DNA of 64,000 bases from Chelativorans sp. Marseille-P2723 (GTDB lineage Bacteria > Pseudomonadota > Alphaproteobacteria > Rhizobiales > Rhizobiaceae): NCBI RefSeq assembly GCF_902809845.1, contig NZ_CADDWI010000013.1, positions 496,001-560,000 of the forward strand, in the 5' to 3' direction. Below the pieces are notes generated by a model. The model made no database searches. It was given only the letters and a program-made list of their open reading frames with translations, and was not told where the DNA came from. Position numbers and translations under genes: made by a program. Shown piece after piece: positions 1 through 9,653 of this stretch. The first letter of the stretch is position 1; the number at the start of each line of letters is the position of its first letter.

Positions 1-1
1 A

Positions 2-805
2 GGCACGCTTGACCCGCTTGCCTCGGGCATGCTGCCGATCGCTCTGGGTGACGCAACCAAGACCGTGCCCTATGTCATGGAAGGGGCCAAGGTTTACCGT
101 TTCACGGTCTCATGGGGCGAAGAACGCTCAACGGACGATCTAGAAGGGCCGGTCGTCAGGACATCGGACAAACGCCCGTCCGAGGCGGAAATTCAGGCTC
201 TGCTGCCGCGCTATACCGGGCTAATCATGCAAACCCCGCCGCAATTTTCGGCGGTAAAGATTGGCGGCGAGCGTGCCTATGATCTGGCCCGCGAGGGCGA
301 GACAGTGGAGATCGCCGCGCGCGAGGTGGAAATCGGCCGCCTCGATCTCCTTTCCATTCCTGAATCTGGAAAGGCCGTGTTCGAGGTGGAATGCGGCAAA
401 GGAACCTATGTTCGCTCACTGGCGCGCGATATGGGACGCGATCTCGGCTGCTTCGGGCATGTGGCCGACCTACGCCGCACCGAGGTCTATCCGTTTGGTG
501 AGGAGCAGCTTGTGCCTCTGAGGAAGCTGGAGGAGGCGGCAGAGGCAGCCGGGGAAGAGCGCGAGCGCTTCTCAGCGCTTGACGCCTTCCTGCTCAATAC
601 GGCAGCCGCCCTTGACGGTTTGCCGGAGATTGCATTGAGCGACGATGCCGCCAGTCGGCTGAGGCTCGGCAATCCGGTGATCGTCCGCGGACGAGATGCC
701 CCGCTCGATGCTCCAGAGGCATGGGCGAGCGCCAGGGGCCGCCTTGTTGCGATTGGATTTGTTGAAGCTGGTATGTTCAAGCCGAAACGGGTATTTGGCG
801 TCTGA
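2..805 (+). CDS. truB: tRNA pseudouridine(55) synthase TruB (5' truncated by window edge)
   Basis: TruB converts U55 of tRNAs to pseudouridine in the T-loop. The reading frame is open from base 2, and its first residues are GTLDPLASG, the TruB motif that holds the catalytic aspartate. The true start therefore lies left of the window, and the first ATG at 29 is internal. Further family landmarks are a [12 protein letters not shown] segment and [15 protein letters not shown] in the catalytic domain, followed by a C-terminal domain ending at FGV. In many alphaproteobacteria truB belongs to the rbfA-truB-rpsO-pnp group. Here rpsO and pnp follow, but a sensor kinase is interposed. Identity is secure; only the N-terminus is missing. 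Confidence 0.95.
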   Translation, partial: GTLDPLASGMLPIALGDATKTVPYVMEGAKVYRFTVSWGEERSTDDLEGPVVRTSDKRPSEAEIQALLPRYTGLIMQTPPQFSAVKIGGERAYDLAREGETVEIAAREVEIGRLDLLSIPESGKAVFEVECGKGTYVRSLARDMGRDLGCFGHVADLRRTEVYPFGEEQLVPLRKLEEAAEAAGEERERFSALDAFLLNTAAALDGLPEIALSDDAASRLRLGNPVIVRGRDAPLDAPEAWASARGRLVAIGFVEAGMFKPKRVFGV

Positions 806-886
806 TTGTCGCGTTCCCACAAGCCATAGTGCAACGCTTGCTCGTCTTCGGCGTTGAACACAAATCCGGGTTGGATTTTTGGTGCC

Positions 887-2632
887 ATGCCACGGGGAGA
901 GACGGATACCGATACCAGCAGTCCCGACGCGAAGCATCACGTTGGGGCTGGCTTGCTTAAACGGCTGGCGGGCCCAAAGCCGATCGGCTTTTTCCTGTTC
1001 CTGCTGATCCTGGCCACCATTATTCCCGCGCTTGCGGTATCGCTTGCTCTGCTTCAACGCAATGACGCTGCACAGCGCGAGGTTGTGGAGACGCTCGCTT
1101 CAGCAATGGCCAGTTCCATTGCCGAGGCGATCGACCGGGAACTTAGCGGAATGATAACGACGCTGCGCGTGCTTTCCACAACGCCCTCCCTGGCTTCGGG
1201 TCGATATGAGGATTTCTACAGTCGTGCAAAATCGGCGCTGGTAGGCAGCGGCGCACATCTCGTCTTGCTTGATGAAGAGATGCGGCAGCTTCTGAATACA
1301 AGGGTTCCCTATGGTGAATCGCTTGGCCGCACGTCCGATCCCGGATCGGCCCTTCAGGCGCTCCAGTCTGGCGATATTGCGATCTCCGGCGTCTTCTATG
1401 GGAAAACTTCGGGCACATGGGTCTTTAACGTCATACTTCCCTTCCTTGCGGAAGGACACCCGCCGCGCCTTTTGGTTCTGTCGCGCGACGCGGACACCAT
1501 CACGGACACGCTGTCCCAGCAGATGCTGCGTGGCGGCTGGAACGCCTCGCTGGTGGACCGCGGCGACACTGTCATAGCTTCGTCTTTCGCACCGGCCGAT
1601 GTAGGCAAGCCGTTCTTTCTCGATCTGGAAGCTTCATCGCCGCAGGTGGCGCGTCTGGGAGAAGACAGCGCACCCCAATCCTTTGTAACGATCGTTAAAC
1701 AATCCAATCTCAGCGGGTGGCAGGTGGCCGTCTGGGCACCATCGGCCATTATCGAAGAGCCGATGCGTAGGACGCTTTGGCAGCTTCTCGCCGGAACGCT
1801 TCTGACCATCGCCATCGGCACCGGCGCTGCATGGATATTAGGCCGCAGAATCGCCAAGCCCGTGCGCCACCTTGCCATCGATGCCCGCCGTCTGGGCGCC
1901 GGAGAGGCCATCGTTGCGGTACCCTATCCGATTTCCGAGGTGGCCACTGTGTCGACTGCACTGGCCGAGGCCGCCGCAGACCGGAAGACGGCGGAAAACG
2001 AGATCCGGCTGCTCATGCGTGAAGTCGCACATCGGGCAAAGAACCAGCTCACCGTCGTGGCGTCCATGGCAAAACAAACGGCGCGCAATGCCCGCTCGCT
2101 GCCTGCCTTTCTCGACACGTTCCAGAAACGCCTCTACGGGCTTGCTCGCTCCACGGACCTCCTGATCGCAGGCGGCGCAAGCGGCGTCGTTCTTCGGGAG
2201 CTCCTCATCGCCCAGATTGAGCCTTTCCGCCCGGATGATCCGAAGCGCTTGGATCTTTCCGGTCCTACATTCCGGCTATCTACCCAGGCGGCGCAAACCA
2301 TCGGCCTTGCCATCCACGAAATGGCGACCAATGCAGCCAAGTATGGAGCCTACTCCGTTCGCGGCGGGCAGCTTTCCGTTTCCTGGAAGGTCGAGGACGA
2401 TGTGTTGGTGATCACTTGGCGCGAACAGGGAGCGCAACTGCCTCGCAAGCCGGTCAAGCGCGGCTTCGGCACGGAGATCATCGAGCGCATGCTCGGCGGC
2501 ACCCTCGATGCCGAAATCTGCCGCACCTTTCACGACGACGGGTTGGAATGCGTTTTCCGCATGCCCGTGCACCAGATCGTTCCTGACAGGATCGTAGAGA
2601 CCGGCCAGCAGGACAAGCTTCTTTCGTCCTGA
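887..2632 (+). CDS. HWE-family sensor histidine kinase, membrane-bound
   Basis: This is a sensor kinase of the HWE subfamily, common in rhizobia. Order of parts: transmembrane helix about residues 34-56, an extracytoplasmic sensor region of about 240 residues (Cache-like in layout), a second transmembrane helix about 297-318, a HAMP-like linker, and a kinase core with EVAHRAKNQL (phospho-acceptor His near residue 382). An N-box, HEMATNAAKYGAYS, and ITWREQG, the W-x-E signature that names the family, follow. I start at ATG 887; an in-frame TTG at 854 would add 11 residues, and neither has a strong Shine-Dalgarno. No response regulator is adjacent, so its partner is unknown. It lies between truB and rpsO, which are neighbours in many relatives. 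Confidence 0.85.
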   Translation: MPRGETDTDTSSPDAKHHVGAGLLKRLAGPKPIGFFLFLLILATIIPALAVSLALLQRNDAAQREVVETLASAMASSIAEAIDRELSGMITTLRVLSTTPSLASGRYEDFYSRAKSALVGSGAHLVLLDEEMRQLLNTRVPYGESLGRTSDPGSALQALQSGDIAISGVFYGKTSGTWVFNVILPFLAEGHPPRLLVLSRDADTITDTLSQQMLRGGWNASLVDRGDTVIASSFAPADVGKPFFLDLEASSPQVARLGEDSAPQSFVTIVKQSNLSGWQVAVWAPSAIIEEPMRRTLWQLLAGTLLTIAIGTGAAWILGRRIAKPVRHLAIDARRLGAGEAIVAVPYPISEVATVSTALAEAAADRKTAENEIRLLMREVAHRAKNQLTVVASMAKQTARNARSLPAFLDTFQKRLYGLARSTDLLIAGGASGVVLRELLIAQIEPFRPDDPKRLDLSGPTFRLSTQAAQTIGLAIHEMATNAAKYGAYSVRGGQLSVSWKVEDDVLVITWREQGAQLPRKPVKRGFGTEIIERMLGGTLDAEICRTFHDDGLECVFRMPVHQIVPDRIVETGQQDKLLSS

Positions 2633-2767
2633 ATCCTTTTGCTGGCAATTTACACCATTATGCACTATATGCGCCGCAACATCGCGCTGCCTGCGCAATG
2701 TACGGCCCTTGCTGGACGACATCCCGGCCATGGGCGGCTGTTCCCTATCAGGAAGAAAGGAAAGCTG

Positions 2768-3037
2768 ATGTCGATTACTGCCGAGCGCAAGCAGGAGATT
2801 TTGAAGGAATTCGCGACAGCTAATGGCGACACTGGTTCGCCTGAAGTCCAGGTCGCACTCCTGACCGAGCGCATCAAGAACCTGACCGAGCATTTCAAGG
2901 ACCACAAGAAGGATAATCATTCCAGGCGTGGTCTTCTCAAGCTCGTCTCGCAGCGCCGTCGTCTGCTCGACTACGTCAAGCGGAAGGATGAGAACCGCTA
3001 CCAGACGTTGATCGAAAGGCTCGGACTGCGTCGATAA
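2768..3037 (+). CDS. rpsO: 30S ribosomal protein S15
   Basis: S15 is a primary binder of 16S rRNA helices h20-h22 and also contributes to an intersubunit bridge. The 89-residue product has the usual length and the family blocks [31 protein letters not shown] and [12 protein letters not shown]. The frame stays open upstream to about 2639, but the protein begins at ATG 2768, which is preceded by a purine-rich GGAAGAAAGGAAAG ribosome-binding region and matches the family N-terminus MSITAERK. It is followed by a strong hairpin and then pnp. S15 autoregulation is known in other bacteria; no operator was identified here. Confidence 0.97.
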   Translation: MSITAERKQEILKEFATANGDTGSPEVQVALLTERIKNLTEHFKDHKKDNHSRRGLLKLVSQRRRLLDYVKRKDENRYQTLIERLGLRR

Positions 3038-3083
3038 GCTTTGGCGGCGGGCGGTTCCTTTCAGGAGCGCCCGCCGCCGGCTT
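3036..3083 (+). terminator. Strong GC hairpin after rpsO
   Basis: An 11-bp perfect stem (GGCGGCGGGCG at 3043-3053 with CGCCCGCCGCC at 3068-3078) can be extended by AAGC/GCTT across a small internal loop. There is no U-tract, so it may act as an attenuator or a 3'-end stabilising or processing hairpin rather than as a classical terminator. Confidence 0.55.
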
Positions 3084-3086
3084 AAT

Positions 3087-3112
3087 GGCTTTCCGGAAAA
3101 TGACGGAAAGCC
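3087..3112 (+). promoter_or_regulatory. Second hairpin in the pnp leader
   Basis: A perfect 9-bp inverted repeat, GGCTTTCCG (3087-3095) and CGGAAAGCC (3104-3112), has an 8-nt A-rich loop. It lies about 160 nt upstream of the pnp start, inside the rpsO-pnp spacer. In E. coli the pnp leader hairpin is cut by RNase III and PNPase autoregulates through it. Equivalent function here is inferred from position only. Confidence 0.45.
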
Positions 3113-3270
3113 GTTGACGGACAGGTCATGGGGCAGGATTGCAGGATGCTTGACCGCCGCTTTTCACGGCGCATGAAGCAAGCCTCCCGTTGTCTTGCCC
3201 ATGGCTCGTCCTCGAAGGAAGAGAAAGCGGGTTCCGCTTCCGTGCGGGCTCCGAAAGTTAAGGACAAGAC

Positions 3271-5421
3271 ATGTTCAATCAACATAAAGTTGAATTTGAG
3301 TGGGGTGGGCGTCCGCTTACCCTAGAAACGGGCAAGGTCGCTCGTCAGGCAGACGGCGCGGTGCTTGCCACTTATGGCGAAACCGTGGTGCTTGCCACAG
3401 TTGTTTCAGCCAATGAGCCGAAGCCGGGTATCGACTTCTTTCCCCTGACGGTCAACTATCAGGAGAAGACCTTCGCGGCTGGCAAGATCCCGGGCGGCTA
3501 TTTCAAGCGCGAGGGGCGCCCGAGTGAGAAGGAGACCCTGGTCTCCCGCCTTATCGACCGGCCGATTCGTCCCCTTTTCGTAGAGGGATACAAGAACGAC
3601 ACCCAAGTGGTCGTCACCGTTCTTCAGCACGATCTAGAGAACGATCCGGATATCGTGTCCATGGTTGCCGCATCGGCGGCGCTGACGCTATCCGGCGTTC
3701 CCTTCATGGGGCCTGTCGGGGCAGCACGCGTCGGTTACATCGGCGGCCAGTATGTGCTCAATCCTCATCTGGATGAGATGGAGGAGACGAAGCTTGACCT
3801 CGTCGTCGCCGGCACGAACGATGCTGTTCTGATGGTGGAATCGGAAGCGCACGAGCTTCCAGAGGATGTCATGCTGGGCGCGGTGATGTTCGGTCACCAG
3901 AGCTTCCAGCCCGTCATCGACGCTATCATCAAGCTTGCCGAAGTGGCTGCGAAGGAACCGCGGGAATTCCTTCCCGAGGATCTGTCCGAGCTGGAAGGCG
4001 AGATGCTTAAGGTGATCGAGGCAGACCTGCGCGAAGCCTACAAGATCACCAACAAGCAGGCGCGCTACGATGCTGTCGATGCGGCCAAGGCGAAGGTGAA
4101 GGAGGCGTTCCTTCCTGCTGAATCAGCCGAGGAAGCGAAGTGGACTCCCGAGCAGGTAGCCACTGTCTTCAAGGCGCTTCAGGCCAAGATCGTACGCTGG
4201 AACATTCTAGACACCGGCCTTCGCATCGACGGGCGCGACCTTAAGAGCGTCCGTCCGATCGTCGCGGAAGTGGGTGTGCTTCCCCGCACACACGGATCGG
4301 CGCTCTTTACGCGCGGCGAGACGCAGGCACTTGTGGTCGCCACGCTCGGCACCGGCGAGGACGAGCAGTATATCGACTCCCTGACCGGCACCTATAAGGA
4401 GACGTTCCTCCTGCATTACAACTTCCCGCCCTATTCGGTCGGCGAGACGGGCAGAATGGGCTCTCCCGGACGGCGGGAGGTCGGTCATGGCAAGCTTGCT
4501 TGGCGCGCGGTGCACCCCTTGCTGCCGACGGGTGAGCAGTTCCCCTACACCATCCGCGTCGTATCCGAGATTACCGAGTCGAACGGTTCCTCGTCGATGG
4601 CCACGGTATGCGGCACCTCACTGGCGCTTATGGATGCGGGCGTTCCGCTGGCAAAACCCGTCGCGGGTATCGCCATGGGCCTCATCAAGGAGGATGAGCG
4701 CTTTGCCGTGCTTACCGATATCCTAGGTGACGAGGACCATCTGGGCGATATGGACTTCAAGGTGTCCGGAACCGCCGAGGGCGTGACCTCGCTGCAGATG
4801 GACATCAAGATCACCGGCATTACCGAGGAGATCATGAAGGTCGCCCTTGAACAGGCAAGGGACGGGCGCCTGCATATCCTTGAGGAAATGGGCAAGGCTC
4901 TTTCGGTAAGCCGCGGCGAGCTCGGCGAGTTCGCACCGCGCATTGAAGTGATGCACATCCCGACCGACAAGATCCGCGACGTGATCGGCACGGGCGGCAA
5001 GGTCATCCGCGAGATCGTCGAAAAGACGGGCGCCAAGATCAATATCGAGGATGATGGTACGGTGAAGATCGCTTCTTCCAATGCCAAGGAGATCGAGGCG
5101 GCGAAGAAGTGGATTCACTCTATTACCGCCGAGCCAGAGGTTGGCGAGATCTATGAAGGCACGGTTGTGAAGACCGCCGATTTTGGCGCCTTCGTGAATT
5201 TCTTCGGCCCGCGGGACGGCCTGGTCCATATTTCGCAGCTTGCGCCGGAACGGGTGCAGAAGACTACGGATATCGTCAAGGAAGGCGATAAGGTCTTCGT
5301 CAAGCTCATGGGCTTCGACGAGCGTGGAAAGGTCCGGCTCTCCATGAAGGTGGTCGATCAGAAAACCGGCCAAGAGATCCCGCGCGAGAAGAAGGAAGAG
5401 GCTCAGGAAGCCGAACACTGA
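3271..5421 (+). CDS. pnp: Polyribonucleotide nucleotidyltransferase (PNPase)
   Basis: PNPase is a phosphorolytic 3'-5' exoribonuclease and a component of RNA degradosomes. The 716 residues show the two RNase PH-like domains (first ending about residue 210, second about 320-545) separated by a helical linker. A KH domain follows, with [23 protein letters not shown] near residue 570, and then an S1 domain ([16 protein letters not shown], near 630-690). Length and architecture are normal. ATG 3271 is preceded by AAGGAC as Shine-Dalgarno. The gene follows rpsO as in most bacteria, after a 233-bp leader with two hairpins. Confidence 0.98.
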   Translation: MFNQHKVEFEWGGRPLTLETGKVARQADGAVLATYGETVVLATVVSANEPKPGIDFFPLTVNYQEKTFAAGKIPGGYFKREGRPSEKETLVSRLIDRPIRPLFVEGYKNDTQVVVTVLQHDLENDPDIVSMVAASAALTLSGVPFMGPVGAARVGYIGGQYVLNPHLDEMEETKLDLVVAGTNDAVLMVESEAHELPEDVMLGAVMFGHQSFQPVIDAIIKLAEVAAKEPREFLPEDLSELEGEMLKVIEADLREAYKITNKQARYDAVDAAKAKVKEAFLPAESAEEAKWTPEQVATVFKALQAKIVRWNILDTGLRIDGRDLKSVRPIVAEVGVLPRTHGSALFTRGETQALVVATLGTGEDEQYIDSLTGTYKETFLLHYNFPPYSVGETGRMGSPGRREVGHGKLAWRAVHPLLPTGEQFPYTIRVVSEITESNGSSSMATVCGTSLALMDAGVPLAKPVAGIAMGLIKEDERFAVLTDILGDEDHLGDMDFKVSGTAEGVTSLQMDIKITGITEEIMKVALEQARDGRLHILEEMGKALSVSRGELGEFAPRIEVMHIPTDKIRDVIGTGGKVIREIVEKTGAKINIEDDGTVKIASSNAKEIEAAKKWIHSITAEPEVGEIYEGTVVKTADFGAFVNFFGPRDGLVHISQLAPERVQKTTDIVKEGDKVFVKLMGFDERGKVRLSMKVVDQKTGQEIPREKKEEAQEAEH

Positions 5422-5442
5422 AGCCATCACCCGCCGGGGATG

Positions 5443-5476
5443 ATAGGGGCGCGGTCTTGCCGCGCCCTATGTGTTT
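5443..5476 (+). terminator. Probable terminator after pnp
   Basis: A stem formed by ATAGGGGCGCGG and CCGCGCCCTAT, with one bulged G and a TCTTG loop, is followed by GTGTTT. It starts 21 nt after the pnp stop. The short T-rich tail makes it a moderate rho-independent candidate. Confidence 0.6.
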
Positions 5477-5536
5477 CAGGATCATGTGGACCATCCGCAC
5501 CGGTTCACCAGCCGCAGAGGAGCTTCATGCATTTTC

Positions 5537-6550
5537 ATGAACGATGCGCTTCCCAGCCTTCTGTTTCCGTTCAAACGAGGAATGATCGACACTCCGCGCT
5601 CAGGCCAGCGCCTTCTTATTCTGGGCGCCGCGGCAGGATTTCGGCTGCCTCCGGAGTTCTCAGCTGAGCTTCAACTCGTGCAAGGGTTCCGGCCGGACTT
5701 TCTTGCCCTGACGAAAGCGGGTTTTCCCGTCACGCCGCTTCCAGAAGGCGATGGCTACGATGGAGCCTTTGTGCTTCTTGGCCGCCATCGTCGTGAAAAT
5801 TCACAGAGGCTGTCTGCCGCCCTCCAATGCGTACGTCCCGGCGGCCTGGTTATCGCTGCGGGCATGAAAAAGGATGGAGCCCAGAGCGTAGCCAAGCGAA
5901 TGGCCCATCTGCTGCCACTTGAAGAGCAGCTTGCAAAGCATCACGGTGTTGTCTTCTGGCTGCGAAGGCCCGCCCAGCTTGACGAAGACGTGCTTGCGGA
6001 ACTTTCGTTGCCGCCGCTCGCCACTACGGAAGGATATGCGACGGCAGCGGGGAGCTTTTCGGAAGGCGCGGTCGATCCCGGCTCCTACCTTCTGGCAGAG
6101 TCGCTTCCTGGCGATATTTCAGGCGCTGTTGCCGATTACGCCGCCGGCTGGGGATATCTCTCCTTGCGCCTGGCGGAGCGGTTTTCACTCGCCACGCTCG
6201 ATCTTTACGAAGCCCATCATGCCTCGCTGGAGGCTGCCCGGCAGAATCTTGCCGTCCATGCACCCGGAGCGTCCTGCCGCTTCTTCTGGCATGATCTACT
6301 GGCAGAGACGATTTCGCATCGCTATGACGCCATCGTCATGAATCCGCCATTCCACCGTAGCCGTGCTGCCGAGCCGGATATGGGCTCTGCCATGGTTGCG
6401 GCCGCGGCAAAGGCGCTGAAGCCGGGCGGACAGCTTTTTCTCGTCGCAAACCGCGGCTTGCCTTATGAAAAGGTGATGGAAGTTGCATTCGCCCGCTGCG
6501 GCGAACTGGTGCGAAGTGCAGGTTACAAGGTGCTTTGGGCAGAGAGGTAG
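5537..6550 (+). CDS. Class I SAM-dependent methyltransferase, RsmC-like
   Basis: The 337-residue protein has two halves, as in RsmC, the 16S rRNA m2G1207 methyltransferase: a degenerate N-terminal methyltransferase-like half and a catalytic C-terminal half. In the latter, DYAAGWGYLSLRLAE occupies the SAM-binding position, and AIVMNPPFH carries the NPPF motif of N-methyltransferases acting on exocyclic amino groups. The frame extends to an ATG at 5471, but ATG 5537 gives MNDALPSLLFPF, which fits relatives better and avoids reading through the pnp terminator. The target RNA cannot be told from sequence. It is a single gene, with decayed IS sequence downstream. Confidence 0.8.
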   Translation: MNDALPSLLFPFKRGMIDTPRSGQRLLILGAAAGFRLPPEFSAELQLVQGFRPDFLALTKAGFPVTPLPEGDGYDGAFVLLGRHRRENSQRLSAALQCVRPGGLVIAAGMKKDGAQSVAKRMAHLLPLEEQLAKHHGVVFWLRRPAQLDEDVLAELSLPPLATTEGYATAAGSFSEGAVDPGSYLLAESLPGDISGAVADYAAGWGYLSLRLAERFSLATLDLYEAHHASLEAARQNLAVHAPGASCRFFWHDLLAETISHRYDAIVMNPPFHRSRAAEPDMGSAMVAAAAKALKPGGQLFLVANRGLPYEKVMEVAFARCGELVRSAGYKVLWAER

Positions 6551-6755
6551 GGCCTTTTCAGGAATAATACCGGTTACAAAAGCTTGAAGCCTGGCGGTGT
6601 TTCCGTGAGATACTGACAGGATCTGAGAGGCTTTGTTGCACCCCTCTGGAGGGTAGCCAAATCTTTAAGGCAGTTCAGGTCCTAGCTGGATCGTTGGCTT
6701 ACGTTTCGGCTGTTAGGTGATTGAGGATGCTGGCTGGATTGGAGGCCAGCATCGG
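6551..6755. other. Intergenic stretch upstream of an IS remnant
   Basis: No coding capacity is recognised. It holds a 9-bp perfect inverted repeat, GATGCTGGC (6726-6734) and GCCAGCATC (6745-6753), immediately before the transposase-like sequence. A GGCTTTGTTGCAC string near 6630 resembles ends seen in some IS5/IS903 elements, but no matching partner was found. Confidence 0.4.
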
Positions 6756-7440
6756 ATGATGCGACCTCTTTCCGATGATCTTCACAAGCGTGTTGTTGGG
6801 ACGGTACAGGTCTGCGAAAGCTGCCGGTGGCGGTGCGGTTCGGCGTTACTGGTATCATTCTGCGATGAAGTGGCCCCAGCCCTTGAGCAGGCCCCGCCGA
6901 CATTGCCCCGGCGGCAAGGATTGCGTGCCGTTCAGCCCGGTCTTTATCCGGCATGGCTGTGTTTCATCGAGGAAACCTGGATCAAGAACAATATTGTGGC
7001 GCTCTGTGGCTGGGTGCCAAAGGGCAAGCTCCTGCGCCCTTTGCCCGCATAGAACTGGAAGACGCTGATCTTGCTCAACCGCGTTGCGCCACGACCGGCT
7101 GACCGCGCCTCGCGTCCTCGATGGTCGATCAACGGCCAGTGCTTCCGTGCCTATGCCAGGCAGCAGTTGTGCCGGTTCTTCAGCCCGGTGATATCGTCAT
7201 CAAGGACAACCTGCGAGCCCAAAAGTCCGCCGCCGTCCGGCAGGATCAAAGCCGCCGGCACCAGGCTGTGGCATCTGCCTCAATCCAAAGCCCTTACCAG
7301 GATCAAGCACCGGATGTGGGTGGGCGGAAGCAAAACATCGAGGAGACATGGCGGCACATGGCAGGTCCCCGCGCCCCCATCCAGCACGGCGAGCATCGAC
7401 GACTCCATCTTGGCGGAGATGCCTCCGCCAAAACCTCAAA
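6756..7440 (+). pseudogene. Decayed IS630-family transposase
   Basis: Pieces of an IS630-type DDE transposase occur in order but in different frames. MRPLSDDLHKRVV, the typical N-terminal helix-turn-helix start, lies at 6756. A FIEETWIKNNIVALCGWVPKG block (family FIDETW, catalytic Asp changed to Glu) lies near 6960-7030. INGQCFRAYARQQL follows near 7130, then QPGDIVIKDNLRAQKSAAVR near 7180-7240, which keeps the second catalytic Asp. A possible EETWRHM stretch lies near 7340. Several frameshifts and an internal deletion between the N-terminus and the first catalytic block make it non-functional. No terminal repeats could be assigned. It ends against the fabI stop. Confidence 0.7.
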
Positions 7441-7444
7441 GGCT

Positions 7445-8272
7445 CTATTTCACCTCGCCCCTTTCGGCCGCTTCACCGGAGCGCTTCAACTCCTCCAGCA
7501 CAGGCATGGAGACAATATTGTATCCAGAGTCCACATAGTGGATCTCGCCCGTCACGCCGGAGGAAAGGCTGGAAAGCAGATAGAGCGCCGAGCCGCCGAT
7601 CTCATCAAGGGTGACGGTACGACGCAAGGGCGAGTTACGCTGCTGGTAGCTGTACATATGGCGGGCATCCGAGATTCCCGCTCCGGCAAGGGTGCGCATC
7701 GGCCCGGCCGATATGGCGTTCACCCGGATTCCTTGCGGACCGTAGTCATTCGCCAGATAGCGAACGCTTGCTTCCAGGCCGGCCTTGGCAACTCCCATCA
7801 CGTTATAATTGGGCATCACGCGGGTCGAACCCGCATAGGTGAGCGTGAGAAGGCTGCCGCCCTTCTCCATCATCGCGGCCGCGTAACGCGCTACTTCCGT
7901 AAAGGAGTAGCAGGAGATAATCATGGTGCGAATAAAATTGTCGCGCGTGGTGTTCGCGTAAAGGCCCTTAAGTTCGTTCTTGTCCGAAAAACCGATGGCA
8001 TGGACAAGGAAGTCGAGTGCTCCCCACTCGTCGGCGAGCACCTCGAATACCTTGGCGATGGAGGCGCTGTCCTCCACGTCGCAAGGCAAGAGCAGCTTCG
8101 ATCCGACTTGTTCGGAAAGAGGCTTCACGCGGCGGCCAAAAGCTTCGCCCTGATAGGTGAAGGCGAGTTCCGCTCCGTGCGCGGAAAGTGTCTTTGCAAT
8201 TCCCCATGCGATCGAATGATCATTAGCGACGCCCATGATGAGGCCGCGCTTGCCCTGCATCAACAATTCCAT
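7445..8272 (-). CDS. fabI: Enoyl-[acyl-carrier-protein] reductase (NADH) FabI
   Basis: FabI carries out the last reduction of the fatty-acid elongation cycle, trans-2-enoyl-ACP to acyl-ACP, and is the triclosan target. The protein has 275 residues. It has the nucleotide-binding start GLIMGVANDHSIAWGIA and the catalytic residues Tyr146, Tyr156 and Lys163, at the same numbering as E. coli FabI. The frame is open further upstream into fabB, but ATG 8272 follows GAGGAAAGG and gives the family N-terminus MELLMQGKRG. It is the last gene of fabA-fabB-fabI, 10 bp after fabB. Downstream is only the IS remnant. Confidence 0.96.
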   Translation of the reverse strand: MELLMQGKRGLIMGVANDHSIAWGIAKTLSAHGAELAFTYQGEAFGRRVKPLSEQVGSKLLLPCDVEDSASIAKVFEVLADEWGALDFLVHAIGFSDKNELKGLYANTTRDNFIRTMIISCYSFTEVARYAAAMMEKGGSLLTLTYAGSTRVMPNYNVMGVAKAGLEASVRYLANDYGPQGIRVNAISAGPMRTLAGAGISDARHMYSYQQRNSPLRRTVTLDEIGGSALYLLSSLSSGVTGEIHYVDSGYNIVSMPVLEELKRSGEAAERGEVK

Positions 8273-8282
8273 AAACCTTTCC

Positions 8283-9503
8283 TCAACCCGCATAACGCTG
8301 GAAGACCAACGTCGCATTCGTGCCGCCGAAGCCGAACGAATTCGACAGGATGGTGTCGATCTTGGCATCGTCGATGCGCTCACGCACGATCGGCACGCCC
8401 TCGAACTCCGGGTCGAGTTCTTCGATATGGGCGCTTTCGCCGATGAAGCCGGCTTGCATCATCAGAAGGCCGTAAATGGACTCCTGCACGCCAGCCGCCC
8501 CCAGCGAATGGCCGGTCAGCGACTTTGTGGAAGCGATATTCGGCATATCGTCGCCAAACACCTCGCGGATGGCTGCCACTTCGCGGGAATCGCCCACCTC
8601 CGTCGCGGTGCCATGCGTGTTGATGTAGTCCACCTTCCCATCAACGGTGGAAAGCGCCTGGCGCATGCAGCGCACGGCGCCCTCGCCGGAAGGCGCAACC
8701 ATGTCAAAGCCGTCGGAGGTGGCGCCATAGCCCACCACCTCGCCATAGATCTTTGCACCCCGCGCCTTGGCGTGCTCCAGTTCTTCCAGCACCAAGACGC
8801 CGGCTCCGCCCGCAATCACGAACCCGTCGCGTCTCACGTCATAGGCGCGGGAGGCTGTGGCGGGCGTGTCGTTGAACTTGGACGACATAGCTCCCATGGC
8901 GTCGAAGAGGTTTGACATGGTCCAGTCGAGATCCTCGTGGCCGCCGGCGAAGATGACGTCCTGCTTGCCCCACTGGATGAGCTCGAAGGCATTGCCGATA
9001 CAGTGGGCGGAGGTGGAGCAGGCCGAAGTGATCGTATAATTCACCCCATGGATCTTGAACCAGGTGGCCAGCGTTGCCGAAGCGGTCGATGACATCGCCT
9101 TTGGAACGGCGAAGGGGCCGATGCGCCTCGGGCTGCCCTTTTCACGCGTTATGTCCGCAGCTTCCACTATGGTGCGCGTGGAGGGGCCCCCGGAACCCAT
9201 AATTATGCCGGTGCGTTCGTTGCTGATGTCTTTCTCATCAAGGCCCGAATCGGCAATCGCCTGCTCCATGGCGACGTGATTCCAGGCGCCCCCCTTGGAA
9301 AGAAAGCGCATGGCGCGCCGGTCCACGAGCTCTGTAGGGTCGAGCGTCGGCGCGCCCCAGACATGGCAGCGGAAGCCGTGATCGGCGAAATCCTGAGAAA
9401 AAGTGATACCTGACTTCGCACCGCGCAGCGATGCCGTGACTTCATCGGCGTTGTTGCCGATGGATGATACAATGCCGACACCGGTGACTACAACGCGTCT
9501 CAT
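8283..9503 (-). CDS. fabB: 3-oxoacyl-[acyl-carrier-protein] synthase I FabB
   Basis: FabB is a condensing enzyme of fatty-acid synthesis, needed with FabA for unsaturated fatty acids. The 406-residue product carries the Cys-His-His triad: Cys162 in SACSTSAHC, His297 in NTHGTAT and His332 in LTGHSLGA, with the C-terminal [10 protein letters not shown] loop. Length and start ([16 protein letters not shown]) match the family. The pairing with fabA upstream and fabI downstream is typical of Rhizobiales and supports FabB over FabF. A 150-bp gap to fabA contains a long inverted repeat. Confidence 0.96.
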   Translation of the reverse strand: MRRVVVTGVGIVSSIGNNADEVTASLRGAKSGITFSQDFADHGFRCHVWGAPTLDPTELVDRRAMRFLSKGGAWNHVAMEQAIADSGLDEKDISNERTGIIMGSGGPSTRTIVEAADITREKGSPRRIGPFAVPKAMSSTASATLATWFKIHGVNYTITSACSTSAHCIGNAFELIQWGKQDVIFAGGHEDLDWTMSNLFDAMGAMSSKFNDTPATASRAYDVRRDGFVIAGGAGVLVLEELEHAKARGAKIYGEVVGYGATSDGFDMVAPSGEGAVRCMRQALSTVDGKVDYINTHGTATEVGDSREVAAIREVFGDDMPNIASTKSLTGHSLGAAGVQESIYGLLMMQAGFIGESAHIEELDPEFEGVPIVRERIDDAKIDTILSNSFGFGGTNATLVFQRYAG

Positions 9504-9553
9504 GTGGCTCTCCCTAGACTTCAGCGCGGCGGATCGCCCGCATACTTTCGAAC

Positions 9554-9599
9554 ACTAAGGTCATTTCAGAATTTCATGGAACTTTGAAATGATCTTAGT
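9554..9599 (-). promoter_or_regulatory. 15-bp inverted repeat between fabA and fabB
   Basis: ACTAAGGTCATTTCA (9554-9568) pairs with TGAAATGATCTTAGT (9585-9599), with a single G-U/mismatch position and a 16-nt loop. It lies in the spacer between fabA and fabB, with no U-tract after it on the coding strand. It could be an mRNA processing or attenuation hairpin, or a protein-binding site. Function is unknown. Confidence 0.45.
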
Positions 9600-9653
9600 T
9601 CCTGATTCTGGGGAACTCCCTGCGGAAAAACGTATCCGCTTCCTCGAATTCCT

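Noticed and set aside
6625-6650. GGCTTTGTTGCAC resembling ends of some IS5/IS903-type elements
   Set aside because: No inverted partner or target duplication was found, so an IS boundary cannot be claimed.
7121-8446. A 441-codon plus-strand frame across the fabI region
   Set aside because: It is mostly antisense to fabI and only its first part contains transposase fragments; no single protein is supported.
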